Part shown: in pieces, positions 16,600 through 25,330 of the stretch
Numbering within the stretch: position 1 is the stretch's first letter
How the letters are laid out: each line of letters starts with the position of its first letter
Origin: Neobacillus niacini
GTDB taxonomy: Bacteria; Bacillota; Bacilli; Bacillales; Cytobacillaceae
Assembly (NCBI RefSeq): GCF_023715785.1
Contig: NZ_JAMBOX010000003.1
Location: 308,557-372,556 of the forward strand
Direction of reading: 5' to 3'
DNA length: 64,000 nt
Made by a program: the position numbers and the translations under genes
The notes under the pieces: generated by a model
Database searches by the model: none
What the model was told of the DNA's origin: nothing
The model's input: only the letters and a program-made list of their open reading frames with translations

Positions 16600-17160
16600 A
16601 TGGAAAACACAACAAAGCCGCTGGCGCAAATGGGTGCCGGTACAGGTGTTGCTGCCGCCGGGCAATCGGGCAGCAGAGTGAAGGAAATTGTTGTCAACGG
16701 AATCGTGGCCGCCTTGTACATCGCCGTTTCGGCGTTAATCCAGCCGTTCGGGTTTACACAGGTACAGTTCCGGGTTTCGGAAATGTTCAACCACTTGATC
16801 GTTTTCAACAAAAAGTACCTTTACGGGATTATTTTAGGGGTATTTTTAACCAATTTATTCTTTTCGCCAATGAAGGCCTATGACCTTATCTTTGGTGTCG
16901 GCCAGTCGTTAATTGCCTTATTGATAACGATGATGAGTGCCAAGTTTATTAAGGGTCTTTGGGCTCGGATGATTGTGAACACTGTGGTATTTACATTTAC
17001 GATGTTCTTGATTGCGCTTGAACTGCATTTGGCCTTTGACCTGCCATTTATGTTTACATGGCTTACAACCGCTGCGGGTGAGTTCGTCGTAATGGCTGTC
17101 GGTATGCCAGTGATGTACTTCATTAACAAGCGTGTTCGTTTCGATAGAATGTTTAAATAG
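16600..17160 (+). CDS. queT: QueT family queuosine-precursor transporter
   Basis: About 186 aa with five or six membrane helices after a short cytosolic N-terminus. QPFGFTQVQFRVSEMFNHL and NKKYLYGIILGVFLTNLFFS are hallmark blocks of the QueT S-component family, which imports preQ1 or related queuosine precursors using shared ECF modules. Placement directly behind a preQ1-I riboswitch supports this. The ATG at 16600 has GGAG eight bases upstream; a GTG six bases earlier is too close to it. Confidence 0.93.
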   Translation: MENTTKPLAQMGAGTGVAAAGQSGSRVKEIVVNGIVAALYIAVSALIQPFGFTQVQFRVSEMFNHLIVFNKKYLYGIILGVFLTNLFFSPMKAYDLIFGVGQSLIALLITMMSAKFIKGLWARMIVNTVVFTFTMFLIALELHLAFDLPFMFTWLTTAAGEFVVMAVGMPVMYFINKRVRFDRMFK

Positions 17161-17166
17161 TTTTTC

Positions 17167-17209
17167 AAAAGCTGTTGCTTGGGTCTTTGAACCGGGCAGC
17201 AGCTTTTTT
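17167..17209 (+). terminator. Terminator of queT
   Basis: AAAAGCTGTTGC pairs with GCAGCAGCTTTT, followed by more T residues. Confidence 0.75.
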
Positions 17210-17222
17210 ATCCCACATTAAC

Positions 17223-17337
17223 GGGCAGTAAGCCCCACCTAAATATGCAAAAAACCAAGAAGTATAGGTAGGACTAACTGCCCCTAAATGTCCGATTGGT
17301 TCAACTAACAATCAGTGGGGAAAAAACCCCACTGATT
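17223..17337. repeat. Multi-hairpin intergenic element
   Basis: GGGCAGTAAGCCCCACCTA (17223 on) and its imperfect complement ending ACTGCCC at 17283 form a long hairpin, most differences being G-T or covarying. Then AATCAGTGGGG and CCCCACTGATT (17310-17337) form a second 11-bp stem with an A6 loop. The segment lies outside any gene and looks like a dispersed palindromic element. Confidence 0.6.
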
Positions 17338-17427
17338 GAAGTTTCACTTTATTGGTATTTAGAGGAAAAAGATACTAAAATTGAAATAGTATTAATAGTA
17401 AAAAAAGGATGGAAGGGAGTTTTTAGC

Positions 17428-17952
17428 ATGCTGCAGCGTCCGAATAACCATGAGTTTCCAGATTATTATGTTCCATATGTCGGGTTGGTTCCCCAAGGGG
17501 ATATTTTATCGATTCTAAAAGATAACCTGGAAAAGGTGATTTCGTTGTTCGAAGGGATTTCCGAGCCAGACGAACATTTTCGTTATGAACCTGGCAAATG
17601 GAGCATGAAAGAAGTTCTTTGCCACATGGCGGATACCGAGAGAATTATGAGCTATCGCCTGCTTCGAGTCGGCCGCGGCGACAAGACTCCGTTAGCTGGC
17701 TTTGATGAAAATGAATATATCGCCGGAGCACAAATGAGTGACTTGCCATTGAAAAACATCCTTGCCGATTTCATCGCCGTCAGAAAAGCAACCATATCAT
17801 TAATCGAAAATATGCCTGAGGCAGCATGGGCCAACGTCGGGAACGCAAACAACCTTGAGGTCACCGCCCGCGCCATCGCCTACATCATCGCTGGCCACGA
17901 AATCCACCACCGCAACATCGTAACCGAAAGATACCTAACAAAGTTGAAATAA
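17428..17952 (+). CDS. DinB/YfiT-like metalloprotein
   Basis: 174 aa from the ATG at 17428, which follows GGAAGGGAG. The frame is open 130 bases further upstream, but there it runs into the hairpin element. The helical-bundle DinB fold is shown by WSMKEVLCHMADTERIM (first His) and AGHEIHHRNIV (second and third His), a metal-binding triad. Family members are often thiol-dependent transferases or hydrolases; the substrate is unknown. Confidence 0.88.
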   Translation: MLQRPNNHEFPDYYVPYVGLVPQGDILSILKDNLEKVISLFEGISEPDEHFRYEPGKWSMKEVLCHMADTERIMSYRLLRVGRGDKTPLAGFDENEYIAGAQMSDLPLKNILADFIAVRKATISLIENMPEAAWANVGNANNLEVTARAIAYIIAGHEIHHRNIVTERYLTKLK

Positions 17953-17967
17953 GACTGTTTTGGTTCA

Positions 17968-18040
17968 GGCACCGACCGCCGAAAGTGTCCACCCCACACG
18001 GACATTTGTCCACGGGTGGTGCCTGACACCATTGATGCCA
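17968..18040. repeat. Dispersed repeat copy 1 (core GGTGCCTGACACCATT)
   Basis: The 16-bp core is at 18018-18033, preceded by GTGTCCACC and ACGGACATTTGTCC palindromic pieces. The same core occurs at 20144-20159 (reverse), 32735-32750 and 45644-45659. This copy and the 20-kb copy also share GGACATTTGT and flank the citR-citA pair. Confidence 0.75.
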
Positions 18041-18047
18041 CCGTTGA

Positions 18048-18926
18048 TTAAATTCGATAGTTTGAGATAAATTCGAGGAATTCTTTTTGTTTGGTGTGGT
18101 CGTATTTCATGATGGCGTAGGTGTTGGCTTCGGGCAATTGAATCGTATGGCAATCTACCTCCAATAGCCTTCCTTCCAGCAGCTCTCTTCTGACAGTTGA
18201 TGTCGGTAGAAACGAGACTCCCAAACCCTCGACAATGAATCTTTTCGTGATGTGAACTTGGGATACTTTCATCATTCGCACACTAGGGTATTTACTTTTT
18301 ATGGCGTGGCAAAGGCCATCCCAGTAACCTGGATGATTATGTGTTAACAGGTAGTTGGATGTTAATACCTCTTCTTCATCCAACGGCGGAGCCGTTTCAG
18401 AATCGCGTCCGTCGTGCGGCGCAATCAGGATCACCCGGTCATTGTATAATAGTCTGCTAATCAATTCAGGATCAGTGCTGTTTAAGCAAGATAACCCAAT
18501 ATCGACCTCTTCTTCCAATACTGCTTGTTCAATTCCCACGGATTCAATAATTTTTATCGAAATTTCCACTTCTGGATGCTGGTTCGTATAGCTTCTTAGG
18601 ACATATGGCAGAATCGTATCCGCAATCAACGGTGAAATGGCAATCGAAAATTGCGTTGTATACCCCTGACTAAATGACTGAATGTCCTCAAGCCCGCTCT
18701 GATAGACCTCAAGCAGTTTTTTTGCATGGACCAGGTACCTCCTCCCCGCCTCGGTCAGTTTTACTTTTTTCCCATCCCGGTCAAACAACGGAATCCCAAG
18801 CTCTTGTTCCAATTGTTTAATATGGACGGTGACAGATGGCTGTGAAATATAAAGGATTTCCGCCGTCCTGCGAAAATTCCCGCAACTGGCAGCCGTAATA
18901 AACGTGTTAAGCCATTGGAACTCCAT
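18048..18926 (-). CDS. citR: LysR family regulator, CitR-like
   Basis: 292 aa from the ATG at 18926 after AAGGAGGAG. The N-terminal winged helix (FRRTAEILYISQPSVTVHIK) and the effector domain are typical LysR. It is divergent from a citrate synthase gene, exactly as citR is next to citA in Bacillus subtilis, where CitR represses citA. The 108-bp gap holds TAGTAAT (18947-18953) and ATTACTA (19005-19011) as a possible operator pair. The symbol rests on context and family. Confidence 0.85.
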   Translation of the reverse strand: MEFQWLNTFITAASCGNFRRTAEILYISQPSVTVHIKQLEQELGIPLFDRDGKKVKLTEAGRRYLVHAKKLLEVYQSGLEDIQSFSQGYTTQFSIAISPLIADTILPYVLRSYTNQHPEVEISIKIIESVGIEQAVLEEEVDIGLSCLNSTDPELISRLLYNDRVILIAPHDGRDSETAPPLDEEEVLTSNYLLTHNHPGYWDGLCHAIKSKYPSVRMMKVSQVHITKRFIVEGLGVSFLPTSTVRRELLEGRLLEVDCHTIQLPEANTYAIMKYDHTKQKEFLEFISNYRI

Positions 18927-19034
18927 ACTCTCCTCCTTATTAAAAATAGTAATCAATCAATTTAAAATAATTTAATTTTCTTAATTACATTTATTTTATA
19001 AACTATTACTAAATAAGGAAAGGGGAGATTTTTT

Positions 19035-20129
19035 ATGATTCAAAAGGGGTTAAAGGGAATTGTTGCTGCTGAAACGTTAATCAGCCATATTGATGGTGAA
19101 AATGGACAGCTAATATATCGGGGATATGATGTCGGAAGTCTCACCAAAAGCCTTTCTTTTGAAGAGGTTACCTATCTTCTCTGGTTTGGCTATTTACCGG
19201 ATGAACTACAGTTAAGTTCCCTGAAAGCAGAGTTAAAGAGTCACAGGCAGCTTCCGGATTATATGAAAAAATTAATCGACCTACTCCCGCATGCCATGGA
19301 CCTAATGAGTGTCATAAGAACAGCCATTTCAGCAGAAGCCGGAAACTTTGACTCTGACTATGGCTGGAAGCCGACAGTTTCACAGGCGATTCGGATTACC
19401 GCCCTTGCGCCGACCATTATCGCCTATCGGAAAAGACAGTTGGAAGGAAAAGAGTTTATCCGGCCTTCGGATGAGTTGGACCATGTCGCCAATTACCTTT
19501 ACATGCTTAACGGCACCAACCCTTTAACAGCACATGTGGAAGCTCTAGAAACGTATATGATCCTGACTCTTGAACACGGAATGAACGCCTCCACCTTTTC
19601 CGCACGGGTGACCGCATCGACTGAATCCGATATGGTTTCTGCTGTCACTTCGGCAATTGGAACCATGAAAGGGCCGCTTCATGGCGGAGCTCCTTCAGGG
19701 GTTATTGAACTGTTGGATGAGGTTGTGGCAGTTGGCGACGCCGAAATGGTAATGAAGAATAAATTGTTTAGGGGAGAAAGATTAATGGGCTTTGGCCATC
19801 GAGTCTACAAAACTCATGACCCCCGCGCCATTGCCTTAAAGGCCAAATTGCAGGAACTAGTTGGTCAAGATGAATGGCTCGACCTTGCAATGGAGACAGA
19901 GAAAACCGCTGTTAAGGTGTTGGAAGAACTAAAACCCGGACGGTCCCTTTATACAAATGTAGAGTTCTACGCTGCCGCCATCATGAAAGCCATCCACATG
20001 GAAGCAGACCTATTCACACCAACCTTCACCGCAAGCAGGATCGTCGGCTGGACGGCACACATCCTCGAACAAGCCGAAAACAACACCATTTACCGGCCGC
20101 AATCCAAATACATCGGTACATTTAAATAA
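19035..20129 (+). CDS. citA: Citrate synthase
   Basis: 364 aa. YRGYDVGSL at the N-terminus, GPLHGGAPSGV (active-site His) and MGFGHRVYKTHDPRA (second His) followed by the C-terminal catalytic Asp region are all present, so it should condense oxaloacetate and acetyl-CoA. A main TCA-cycle gene would usually sit with icd and mdh; this one is alone and divergent from a LysR gene, which matches the minor citA enzyme of B. subtilis. 2-methylcitrate synthase activity cannot be excluded. Confidence 0.9.
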   Translation: MIQKGLKGIVAAETLISHIDGENGQLIYRGYDVGSLTKSLSFEEVTYLLWFGYLPDELQLSSLKAELKSHRQLPDYMKKLIDLLPHAMDLMSVIRTAISAEAGNFDSDYGWKPTVSQAIRITALAPTIIAYRKRQLEGKEFIRPSDELDHVANYLYMLNGTNPLTAHVEALETYMILTLEHGMNASTFSARVTASTESDMVSAVTSAIGTMKGPLHGGAPSGVIELLDEVVAVGDAEMVMKNKLFRGERLMGFGHRVYKTHDPRAIALKAKLQELVGQDEWLDLAMETEKTAVKVLEELKPGRSLYTNVEFYAAAIMKAIHMEADLFTPTFTASRIVGWTAHILEQAENNTIYRPQSKYIGTFK

Positions 20130-20135
20130 ATGGTG

Positions 20136-20196
20136 TCAACCTAAATGGTGTCAGGCACCACTCGTGGACATTTGTACTCCTCAGGTGGACACCTAA
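20136..20196. repeat. Dispersed repeat copy 2
   Basis: The core AATGGTGTCAGGCACC (20144-20159) is the reverse complement of the copy at 18018. It is followed by GTGGACATTTGT and AGGTGGACACC, also shared in part with copy 1. Confidence 0.7.
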
Positions 20197-20215
20197 AAAT
20201 TACCCCATAATGAGG

Positions 20216-20245
20216 AAAAGGCAAGGGATTAGATCCTTGCCTTTT
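20216..20245. terminator. Terminator between citA and the convergent gene
   Basis: AAAAGGCAAGG and CCTTGCCTTTT form an 11-bp stem with an 8-base loop. It overlaps the stop of the minus-strand gene. Confidence 0.8.
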
Positions 20246-20606
20246 TGGGTTTATCTTTTTGGTTTCGGTGGATGGTTAGTCCAAGGATTTGGGGGATTAG
20301 GTTTAGGATACTTACAACGATTAGCAGTTGTTGGGATGTGAGGGGTTTGAAGTACCAGCCCCATTTTTCGTGTCCGGCCATTGTTGTATTGAGATAATAG
20401 GAAATGACCAATGAGACCAGGTTGCCAATCACCAGTACTGGTACCAAGCCGAAATACCTTGCGGTGTAACCCAATATCAGGCTCATTACGGCCATAATAC
20501 CGTACCCTAGCATTGAGCCTTGTGAAACATCAAGAAACATCGCGATAAATACGTAGGGAAAACTTAGTAAACTAAACAATAGTATACTGATTATGCCTTT
20601 TTTCAA
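20229..20606 (-). CDS. Hypothetical four-helix membrane protein
   Basis: 125 aa with hydrophobic segments near residues 5-25, 32-50, 52-72 and 88-112 and a basic C-terminus (KDKPKKARI). I do not recognise the family. It has its own promoter region and shares a terminator with citA. Confidence 0.7.
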   Translation of the reverse strand: MKKGIISILLFSLLSFPYVFIAMFLDVSQGSMLGYGIMAVMSLILGYTARYFGLVPVLVIGNLVSLVISYYLNTTMAGHEKWGWYFKPLTSQQLLIVVSILNLIPQILGLTIHRNQKDKPKKARI

Positions 20607-20846
20607 GACGGACCTTCCTCCCGTTAAAAGTTTGCACGAACGGACCCACTCGATTGGTGTAATTTTACACTAAACAACCCACTTTTACAACTTTTTCCCA
20701 ATCATCATCTCATTAACTTCAAAAAAATGTTTACGAACACCCGTTCCTTGTTTTATAATGTAATTATTGGTTAATAATAGCAACTGCGTTGATTTCAATT
20801 TCTAAAAACGTTAGCTAATAATTTTAATTCAAGGAGTGAATATTGG

Positions 20847-21278
20847 ATGGCCGTTAAATTAATACCCTATTTAGTGATGAATGGAAACGCACGGGAAGCA
20901 GTCCAATTTTATGAGAAGGCGTTGGACGCCCAAGTTCTGTTTATGCAATCCTTTGGCGAAATGCCTGAAAACCCGGATTTCCCGCTGCCTGCAGATGCCA
21001 AGGACCGTGTCAGTCACGCTTCCATAAAGGTCGGCGAGTCTGAAATTATGTTTTCTGACACATTCCCGGGACAACCGCACCAAACCGGAACGCAAGTAAC
21101 AATTTGTATTACCACAAACGATGCGGAGCAGGCAAGGAGAATGTTCGAGGCGCTTTCGGACGGAGGCCAAGTGGAAATGCCGATCCAGGAAACGTTCTTT
21201 AGCCCAGCTTATGGCACAGTAACGGACAAATTCGGGGTCACCTTCCAGGTGTTTACTGAAGGGAAGCCGCATTCATAA
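20847..21278 (+). CDS. PhnB-type VOC family protein
   Basis: 143 aa. IPYLVMNGNAREAVQFYEKA is the typical PhnB/YjdN opening, with MFSDTFPG mid-protein and the C-terminal DKFGVTFQVF. This glyoxalase-fold group is widespread and functionally unassigned. The ATG follows AAGGAGTGAATATTGG. A terminator follows the stop. Confidence 0.9.
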   Translation: MAVKLIPYLVMNGNAREAVQFYEKALDAQVLFMQSFGEMPENPDFPLPADAKDRVSHASIKVGESEIMFSDTFPGQPHQTGTQVTICITTNDAEQARRMFEALSDGGQVEMPIQETFFSPAYGTVTDKFGVTFQVFTEGKPHS

Positions 21279-21281
21279 AAG

Positions 21282-21320
21282 AAAAAGCTCTGATTGCAAC
21301 TAGTGCATCAGAGCTTTTTT
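21282..21320. terminator. Terminator between convergent genes
   Basis: AAAAAGCTCTGAT and ATCAGAGCTTTTTT form a 12-bp stem. Confidence 0.85.
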
Positions 21321-21329
21321 ACTTAACTA

Positions 21330-21938
21330 TTACCCCATTTTTGCCCTTGAAGCAGCAGGCTGATATTTTCGCATCGGTCCGTAGTCAAGAACCTCCTGAA
21401 GGTAGAGATTTCCCTTTGGACTCACCTTTTTCAGCAATTCCATCAAGTATGTAATATCATCCATCGCTCTATGTGTTTGATAGCTAGTAATCTCATGTGC
21501 CTGCAGAAGCGTAAGCAGCTTGCCATTTGGGAATCCGTATTGTTTCCACGGGACATTTCGCATTGTGCAGTACCACTTCAAATCGTTTACTTCCGGGTAC
21601 ATATGAAAAAGAAAACTGCGGTCAAATGATGCATTATGCGCAAAAACCGCCTCTGCCCTGTGAAAATAGGTTTTAATTTTTCCATCATAAAAGCTTTTTC
21701 CTCTAACATCATCAAAGGGAATGCCGTGAACACGGAACGCTTGGTTATAGTTCTTCCGTGCCGTGGCAGAAAGCGGTTCACGTAAAAATGACTCTTCTTC
21801 CAGTATATCAAGAATTTCACCGGTATCCGACCGGAAGGAAAAAAGCTTCAAGGCCAGTTCAATGACTTCATCCTTAGTTGGCCCTAATCCGGTAGTCTCA
21901 ACATCGAGCATTAAACCGTAGCTCTCCTGTTTCAGCAT
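21330..21938 (-). CDS. DEDDh-type 3'-5' exonuclease
   Basis: About 202 aa. The three exonuclease motifs are visible: DVETTGLG (Exo I), FAHNASFDRSFLF (Exo II) and HRAMDDITYL (Exo III, DEDDh type). It is a stand-alone DnaQ/RNase T-like domain with no polymerase or helicase fusion, so the substrate may be DNA or RNA ends. The ATG at 21938 sits eight bases after AAAGGG; two other starts lie three and nine bases earlier. Confidence 0.9.
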   Translation of the reverse strand: MLKQESYGLMLDVETTGLGPTKDEVIELALKLFSFRSDTGEILDILEEESFLREPLSATARKNYNQAFRVHGIPFDDVRGKSFYDGKIKTYFHRAEAVFAHNASFDRSFLFHMYPEVNDLKWYCTMRNVPWKQYGFPNGKLLTLLQAHEITSYQTHRAMDDITYLMELLKKVSPKGNLYLQEVLDYGPMRKYQPAASRAKMG

Positions 21939-22008
21939 AACCATCACCCTTTAAATCAAAAATTTCCTTTATTATATCAAATTTATCAACCTGTTTCTTC
22001 TGGAAAAA

Positions 22009-22040
22009 AATCCGTAAGGGATCATTTCCCCTTACGGATT
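22009..22040 (-). terminator. Terminator of the MBL-tetR operon
   Basis: AATCCGTAAGGG and CCCTTACGGATT form a 12-bp stem. The TetR stop codon lies in the loop, and a T7 run follows on the minus strand. Confidence 0.85.
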
Positions 22041-22594
22041 CCATCAATAAACGCTTTAATGATTATTTCTAGGCTTTCATCCAAATCCAACGCCATTTTG
22101 AAGCCACCCCTTTGCTCTAATGAGGAAAATCCGTGTAAAATGCTGCGTAAGCCCCGGACGGCATGTAAAGCCATATCTCCCTCCAATGGATATGCCTGCA
22201 ACAACCGGACGGAGAGGCCGACAATCTTTGATCCTGCCTGCTGGACATCGGCATCCTCCGGATTCGGGGCCATCAAGGTTGCCTCGTATATTCCTGGATA
22301 GTTCCTTGCAAAATTAACATATGCCCGGCTGATTGAAAGGATTGCCTCAGTGCCGGATACCCCAATGGCCGCTTGTGTCATTTCCTCATACAGTTTATTT
22401 AATCCATAGATAGCGAGGTGTTTTCGTAAGCCTGGAAGCCCATCAAAATGATTATATAATGAAGGCGGGCGGATATTGAGCCTTTTAGCCAAGTTCGCCA
22501 GGGTAACCTCCTGCATTCCCTGCTGGTTGGCTAGTTCCCCCGCCGCTTCTAGTATCGTTGTTAAGTCTAGTGCAAATCTTGGTCTAGGTGACAT
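22022..22594 (-). CDS. TetR/AcrR family repressor
   Basis: About 190 aa. The helix-turn-helix is MQEVTLANLAKRLNIRPPS followed by LYNHFDGLPGLRKHL, typical of TetR. The C-terminal domain with ISRAYVNFARNYPGIYEA and RGLRSILHGFSSLE resembles the WHG-type ligand domain. It follows a metallo-hydrolase gene on the same strand and probably controls that operon through the AACTAA-N5-TTAGTT repeats at 23331-23372. The ATG at 22594 has GGAG seven bases upstream. Confidence 0.92.
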   Translation of the reverse strand: MSPRPRFALDLTTILEAAGELANQQGMQEVTLANLAKRLNIRPPSLYNHFDGLPGLRKHLAIYGLNKLYEEMTQAAIGVSGTEAILSISRAYVNFARNYPGIYEATLMAPNPEDADVQQAGSKIVGLSVRLLQAYPLEGDMALHAVRGLRSILHGFSSLEQRGGFKMALDLDESLEIIIKAFIDGIRKGK

Positions 22595-22606
22595 CACTAA
22601 GCTCCT

Positions 22607-23314
22607 TTATTTCATTTTCTGTTCCAAATTTTTAATCGCTGTGGTCATTGCATGGAATGGATTTTCAACCAGCTCCCCATGTCCGACCGCCAATAGACTC
22701 GGTTTTAAATTCACCAGTTTCTTGGCGCTGGCTAAAGCCGCCTTTTTACTCCATGTGGCAAAGGCCGGGAATGGAAAAAATAACATCATATCTCCTGAAA
22801 CGGCGATTCCTCCCCGTGTTTGAAAAGCATCTCCGGCAATGACTGCATTTGTCCGAGTGTCCAAAAATGACATCGATCCTGGTGTATGACCTGGAGTCTC
22901 AAATGCCTTCAACGAACCAACGAAGTCCCCTTCCTTTAATAAAACATCGGCCCTCGTTTTTAGATTCTTGGGAACTCCACCTTTGATGGGAGTTTGCTCC
23001 TCATGCGCATCAAGCGAGCGGTCGCCGGACATTAACCGGCTGTCTCGTGCGGAGATGTAAACTTGGACATTTGGCAGGATTTCTTTTAATGAATCTAGTG
23101 CCCCGACATGGTCTTCATGGGCATGGGTCAACACAATTTTGGTAATCGACTTTCCCATTTTTTGGGCCGCTTGAATGATTCCCTTTTTGCCAAAATCAAG
23201 TGCCGCGTCAATTAGGGTTAATCCGTCCTCTTCCTCGACCAAATAGCAGTTGACCGGAAACACATTTGCCATAAACGTAACCTGATACAAATATCCGTTT
23301 TGAATGATTCTCAT
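22607..23314 (-). CDS. MBL-fold metallo-hydrolase
   Basis: About 235 aa. THAHEDHVGALD is the HxHxDH zinc motif, GHTPGSMSFLD holds the third ligand and AGDAFQT the bridging Asp. Broad family (glyoxalase II, lactonases and others), so the substrate is unknown. The start at 23314 was chosen for AGGGGG nine bases upstream; an ATG nine bases earlier touches that site. It is first in an operon with a TetR repressor, which suggests induction by a small molecule. Confidence 0.9.
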   Translation of the reverse strand: MRIIQNGYLYQVTFMANVFPVNCYLVEEEDGLTLIDAALDFGKKGIIQAAQKMGKSITKIVLTHAHEDHVGALDSLKEILPNVQVYISARDSRLMSGDRSLDAHEEQTPIKGGVPKNLKTRADVLLKEGDFVGSLKAFETPGHTPGSMSFLDTRTNAVIAGDAFQTRGGIAVSGDMMLFFPFPAFATWSKKAALASAKKLVNLKPSLLAVGHGELVENPFHAMTTAIKNLEQKMK

Positions 23315-23330
23315 TTTACCCATCCCCCTA

Positions 23331-23379
23331 AAACTAATATCGTTAGTTTTATATTAACTAATATGGTTAGTTTTAGCAA
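23331..23379 (-). promoter_or_regulatory. Promoter with two TetR-type operators
   Basis: AAACTAA-TATCG-TTAGTTT (23331-23349) and AACTAA-TATGG-TTAGTT (23356-23372) are perfect inverted repeats with centres about 24 bp apart. A minus-strand promoter TTGCTA-N17-TAATAT (23379-23351) carries the second repeat in its spacer. Confidence 0.75.
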
Positions 23380-23459
23380 GGTTTTTTCAAAAAATTTTTT
23401 GTAAAAAATTGTATTAACTGTCGCCTTGTAACAAATTGTTCAATACTTTTTTACAAAAA

Positions 23460-23475
23460 TGTGAATTAGTGCACA
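23460..23475. promoter_or_regulatory. Fnr/Rex-like palindrome upstream of the DoxX gene
   Basis: TGTGA-ATTAGT-GCACA differs from the Fnr consensus at one base and fits the TGTG-N8-CACA core of Rex. It lies about 100 bases before the DoxX gene, near -48 of a predicted start (TATATT at 23504-23509). Confidence 0.4.
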
Positions 23476-23562
23476 AACTACTCCCGACATGAAATTAATT
23501 TGCTATATTAATAGCGTGGTAATTATTTATAACTTATTTAACATACTAAGGAGATGTTTCAA

Positions 23563-24075
23563 ATGTTTGCAAATTGGTTAAGAGAAAACAAAATTGCTGC
23601 TGGTATTTTAACAGTGTTACGTCTATATCTTGGATACTCTTGGTTTACCGCAGGTCTAGGTAAATTAACCAGCGGCGGCTTCGATGCTTCTGGATTTTTA
23701 AAAGGCGCTATTGCCAACCCGGTTAAAGGTCCGGACGGTGCCATGGTTTACAGCTGGTATGTGGAATTCCTAAAAGGCTTCGCTCTTCCAAACGTAGATA
23801 TCTTCAACGTTGTTGTACCTGTCGGTGAAACATTGATTGGTTTAGGATTACTTTTGGGCTGCTTAACAACTGCTGCCATGTTCTTTGGCCTTGTGATGAA
23901 CTTCTCTTTCTTCCTTGCCGGAACCGTATCTCATAACCCAACAGACATCTTGCTTGGCTTCATCATTTTAACTGCTGGTTATAACGCAGGCCGTATCGGT
24001 CTTGACCGCTGGGTGGTTCCATTCATCCGCAAAACTGTTTTCAAAAACAGCGAGCCTGTCAAAAGCAACGCATAA
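23563..24075 (+). CDS. DoxX family membrane protein
   Basis: About 170 aa with four membrane helices. TVLRLYLGYSWFTAGLGKL and the Asn/Gly-rich FSFFLAGTVSHNPTDILLGF fit the DoxX/YfiD group. DoxX proteins are linked to quinone or thiol redox chemistry, but the function here is unknown. The ATG at 23563 has AAGGAG nine bases upstream. Codons are strikingly biased to preferred ones, suggesting high expression, and the gene is tightly terminated. A Fnr/Rex-like site lies upstream. Confidence 0.88.
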   Translation: MFANWLRENKIAAGILTVLRLYLGYSWFTAGLGKLTSGGFDASGFLKGAIANPVKGPDGAMVYSWYVEFLKGFALPNVDIFNVVVPVGETLIGLGLLLGCLTTAAMFFGLVMNFSFFLAGTVSHNPTDILLGFIILTAGYNAGRIGLDRWVVPFIRKTVFKNSEPVKSNA

Positions 24076-24078
24076 TTT

Positions 24079-24118
24079 AAAAAATGCCTCATTCCAAGTA
24101 TGGAATGAGGCATTTTTT
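24079..24118 (+). terminator. Strong terminator of the doxX-type gene
   Basis: AAAAAATGCCTCATTCCA and its perfect complement form an 18-bp stem with a 4-base loop and T-run. Confidence 0.9.
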
Positions 24119-24214
24119 TATGTAAAAGCAAACTACGATTGAATTTTTTGACAGAACCTGTATAATTGTTCCCGAATCGAACGAATAGATAATAATACAA
24201 GGGGGTGGCTATTT

Positions 24215-25330
24215 GTGCCAAATACTACCATTATTCAATTTAACCATGTAACAAAGCAATACGATAACGATCCACCCATACTTCAAGATGTTAGTTTTGA
24301 AATAGAACGAGGGAAATTTTACACCTTACTTGGTCCCTCAGGTTGTGGTAAAACAACAATATTGCGATTAATTGCCGGATTTACCGAACCTTCAAACGGT
24401 GATATTTATTTTAACGGAGAAAAAATCAATCATGTACCTGCCAATAAACGCAAGATGAACACGGTGTTTCAAGATTATGCGTTGTTCCCCCATTTAAATG
24501 TGTTTGAAAATGTCGCTTTCGGCTTACGTATAAAAAAGCTAAAAAACAGTGAAATAACTAAAAAGGTTCGAGAAGCATTGAGCTTTGTTAACCTTCAGGG
24601 ATATGAAACACGCGAAATTAGGGAGATGTCCGGCGGGCAGAAGCAACGGGTAGCGATTGCGAGGGCAATTGTGAACGAACCGGAAGTCATCCTGCTTGAT
24701 GAGCCGCTTTCGGCACTAGACTTAAAATTGCGCACTGAAATGCAGTATGAACTTCGTGAGCTGCAGCGCCGGCTTGGGATTACCTTTATTTTTGTTACCC
24801 ATGATCAAGAAGAAGCGTTGGCGATGTCCGATGAAATTTTTGTTCTTAACAAAGGGATCATTCAGCAAAGCGGTACACCGACCGATATATACGATGAGCC
24901 GATCAATCGCTTCGTTGCTGATTTTATTGGTGAGTCCAATATTGTCGACGGAGTCATGCTCCGGGATCATCTGGTTGAATTTACGGGCAAGCAGTTTGAT
25001 TGTGTCGACGAAGGCTTTAACGAAAATGAACCCATTGAAGTTGTCATCCGTCCGGAGGATTTGGAAATTACCACTTTGGACCGCGGTAAACTTCAGGTCC
25101 GCGTTGACTCGCAATTGTTCCGCGGGGTTCATTATGAGCTTTCCTGCTACGACAAGGACGGAAATGAGTGGCTCGTCCATTCCACCAAAAAGGCGAATGT
25201 CGGCGATGAAATCGGGCTTTATTTTGACCCGGAAGCGATTCATGTCATGCGTCACGGGGAGACAGAGGAAGAATTCGACCGCCGGTTAGAGGCATATAGT
25301 GATGGGCAGGGTTCTGGCGATGGAAAATAA
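24215..25330 (+). CDS. potA: Spermidine/putrescine ABC transporter ATPase PotA
   Basis: 371 aa. Walker [11 protein letters not shown]-loop [11 protein letters not shown], signature [14 protein letters not shown], Walker [13 protein letters not shown] and H-loop THDQEEAL are intact. A C-terminal TOBE-type domain (about 280-350) contains VVIRPEDLE. Gene order potA-potB-potC-potD supports polyamine uptake. The start is a GTG after AAGGGGGTGG. It is first in the operon and overlaps potB. Confidence 0.95.
   Translation: MPNTTIIQFNHVTKQYDNDPPILQDVSFEIERGKFYTLLGPSGCGKTTILRLIAGFTEPSNGDIYFNGEKINHVPANKRKMNTVFQDYALFPHLNVFENVAFGLRIKKLKNSEITKKVREALSFVNLQGYETREIREMSGGQKQRVAIARAIVNEPEVILLDEPLSALDLKLRTEMQYELRELQRRLGITFIFVTHDQEEALAMSDEIFVLNKGIIQQSGTPTDIYDEPINRFVADFIGESNIVDGVMLRDHLVEFTGKQFDCVDEGFNENEPIEVVIRPEDLEITTLDRGKLQVRVDSQLFRGVHYELSCYDKDGNEWLVHSTKKANVGDEIGLYFDPEAIHVMRHGETEEEFDRRLEAYSDGQGSGDGK

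Noticed and set aside
23460..23475. Firm Fnr site call before the doxX-type gene
   Set aside because: One mismatch and a -48 position relative to the predicted start; Rex fits as well. Kept only as a low-confidence site.
24722..25289. Long antisense and shifted frames inside potA
   Set aside because: PotA is complete with all ABC motifs; the alternatives are by-products of codon bias.
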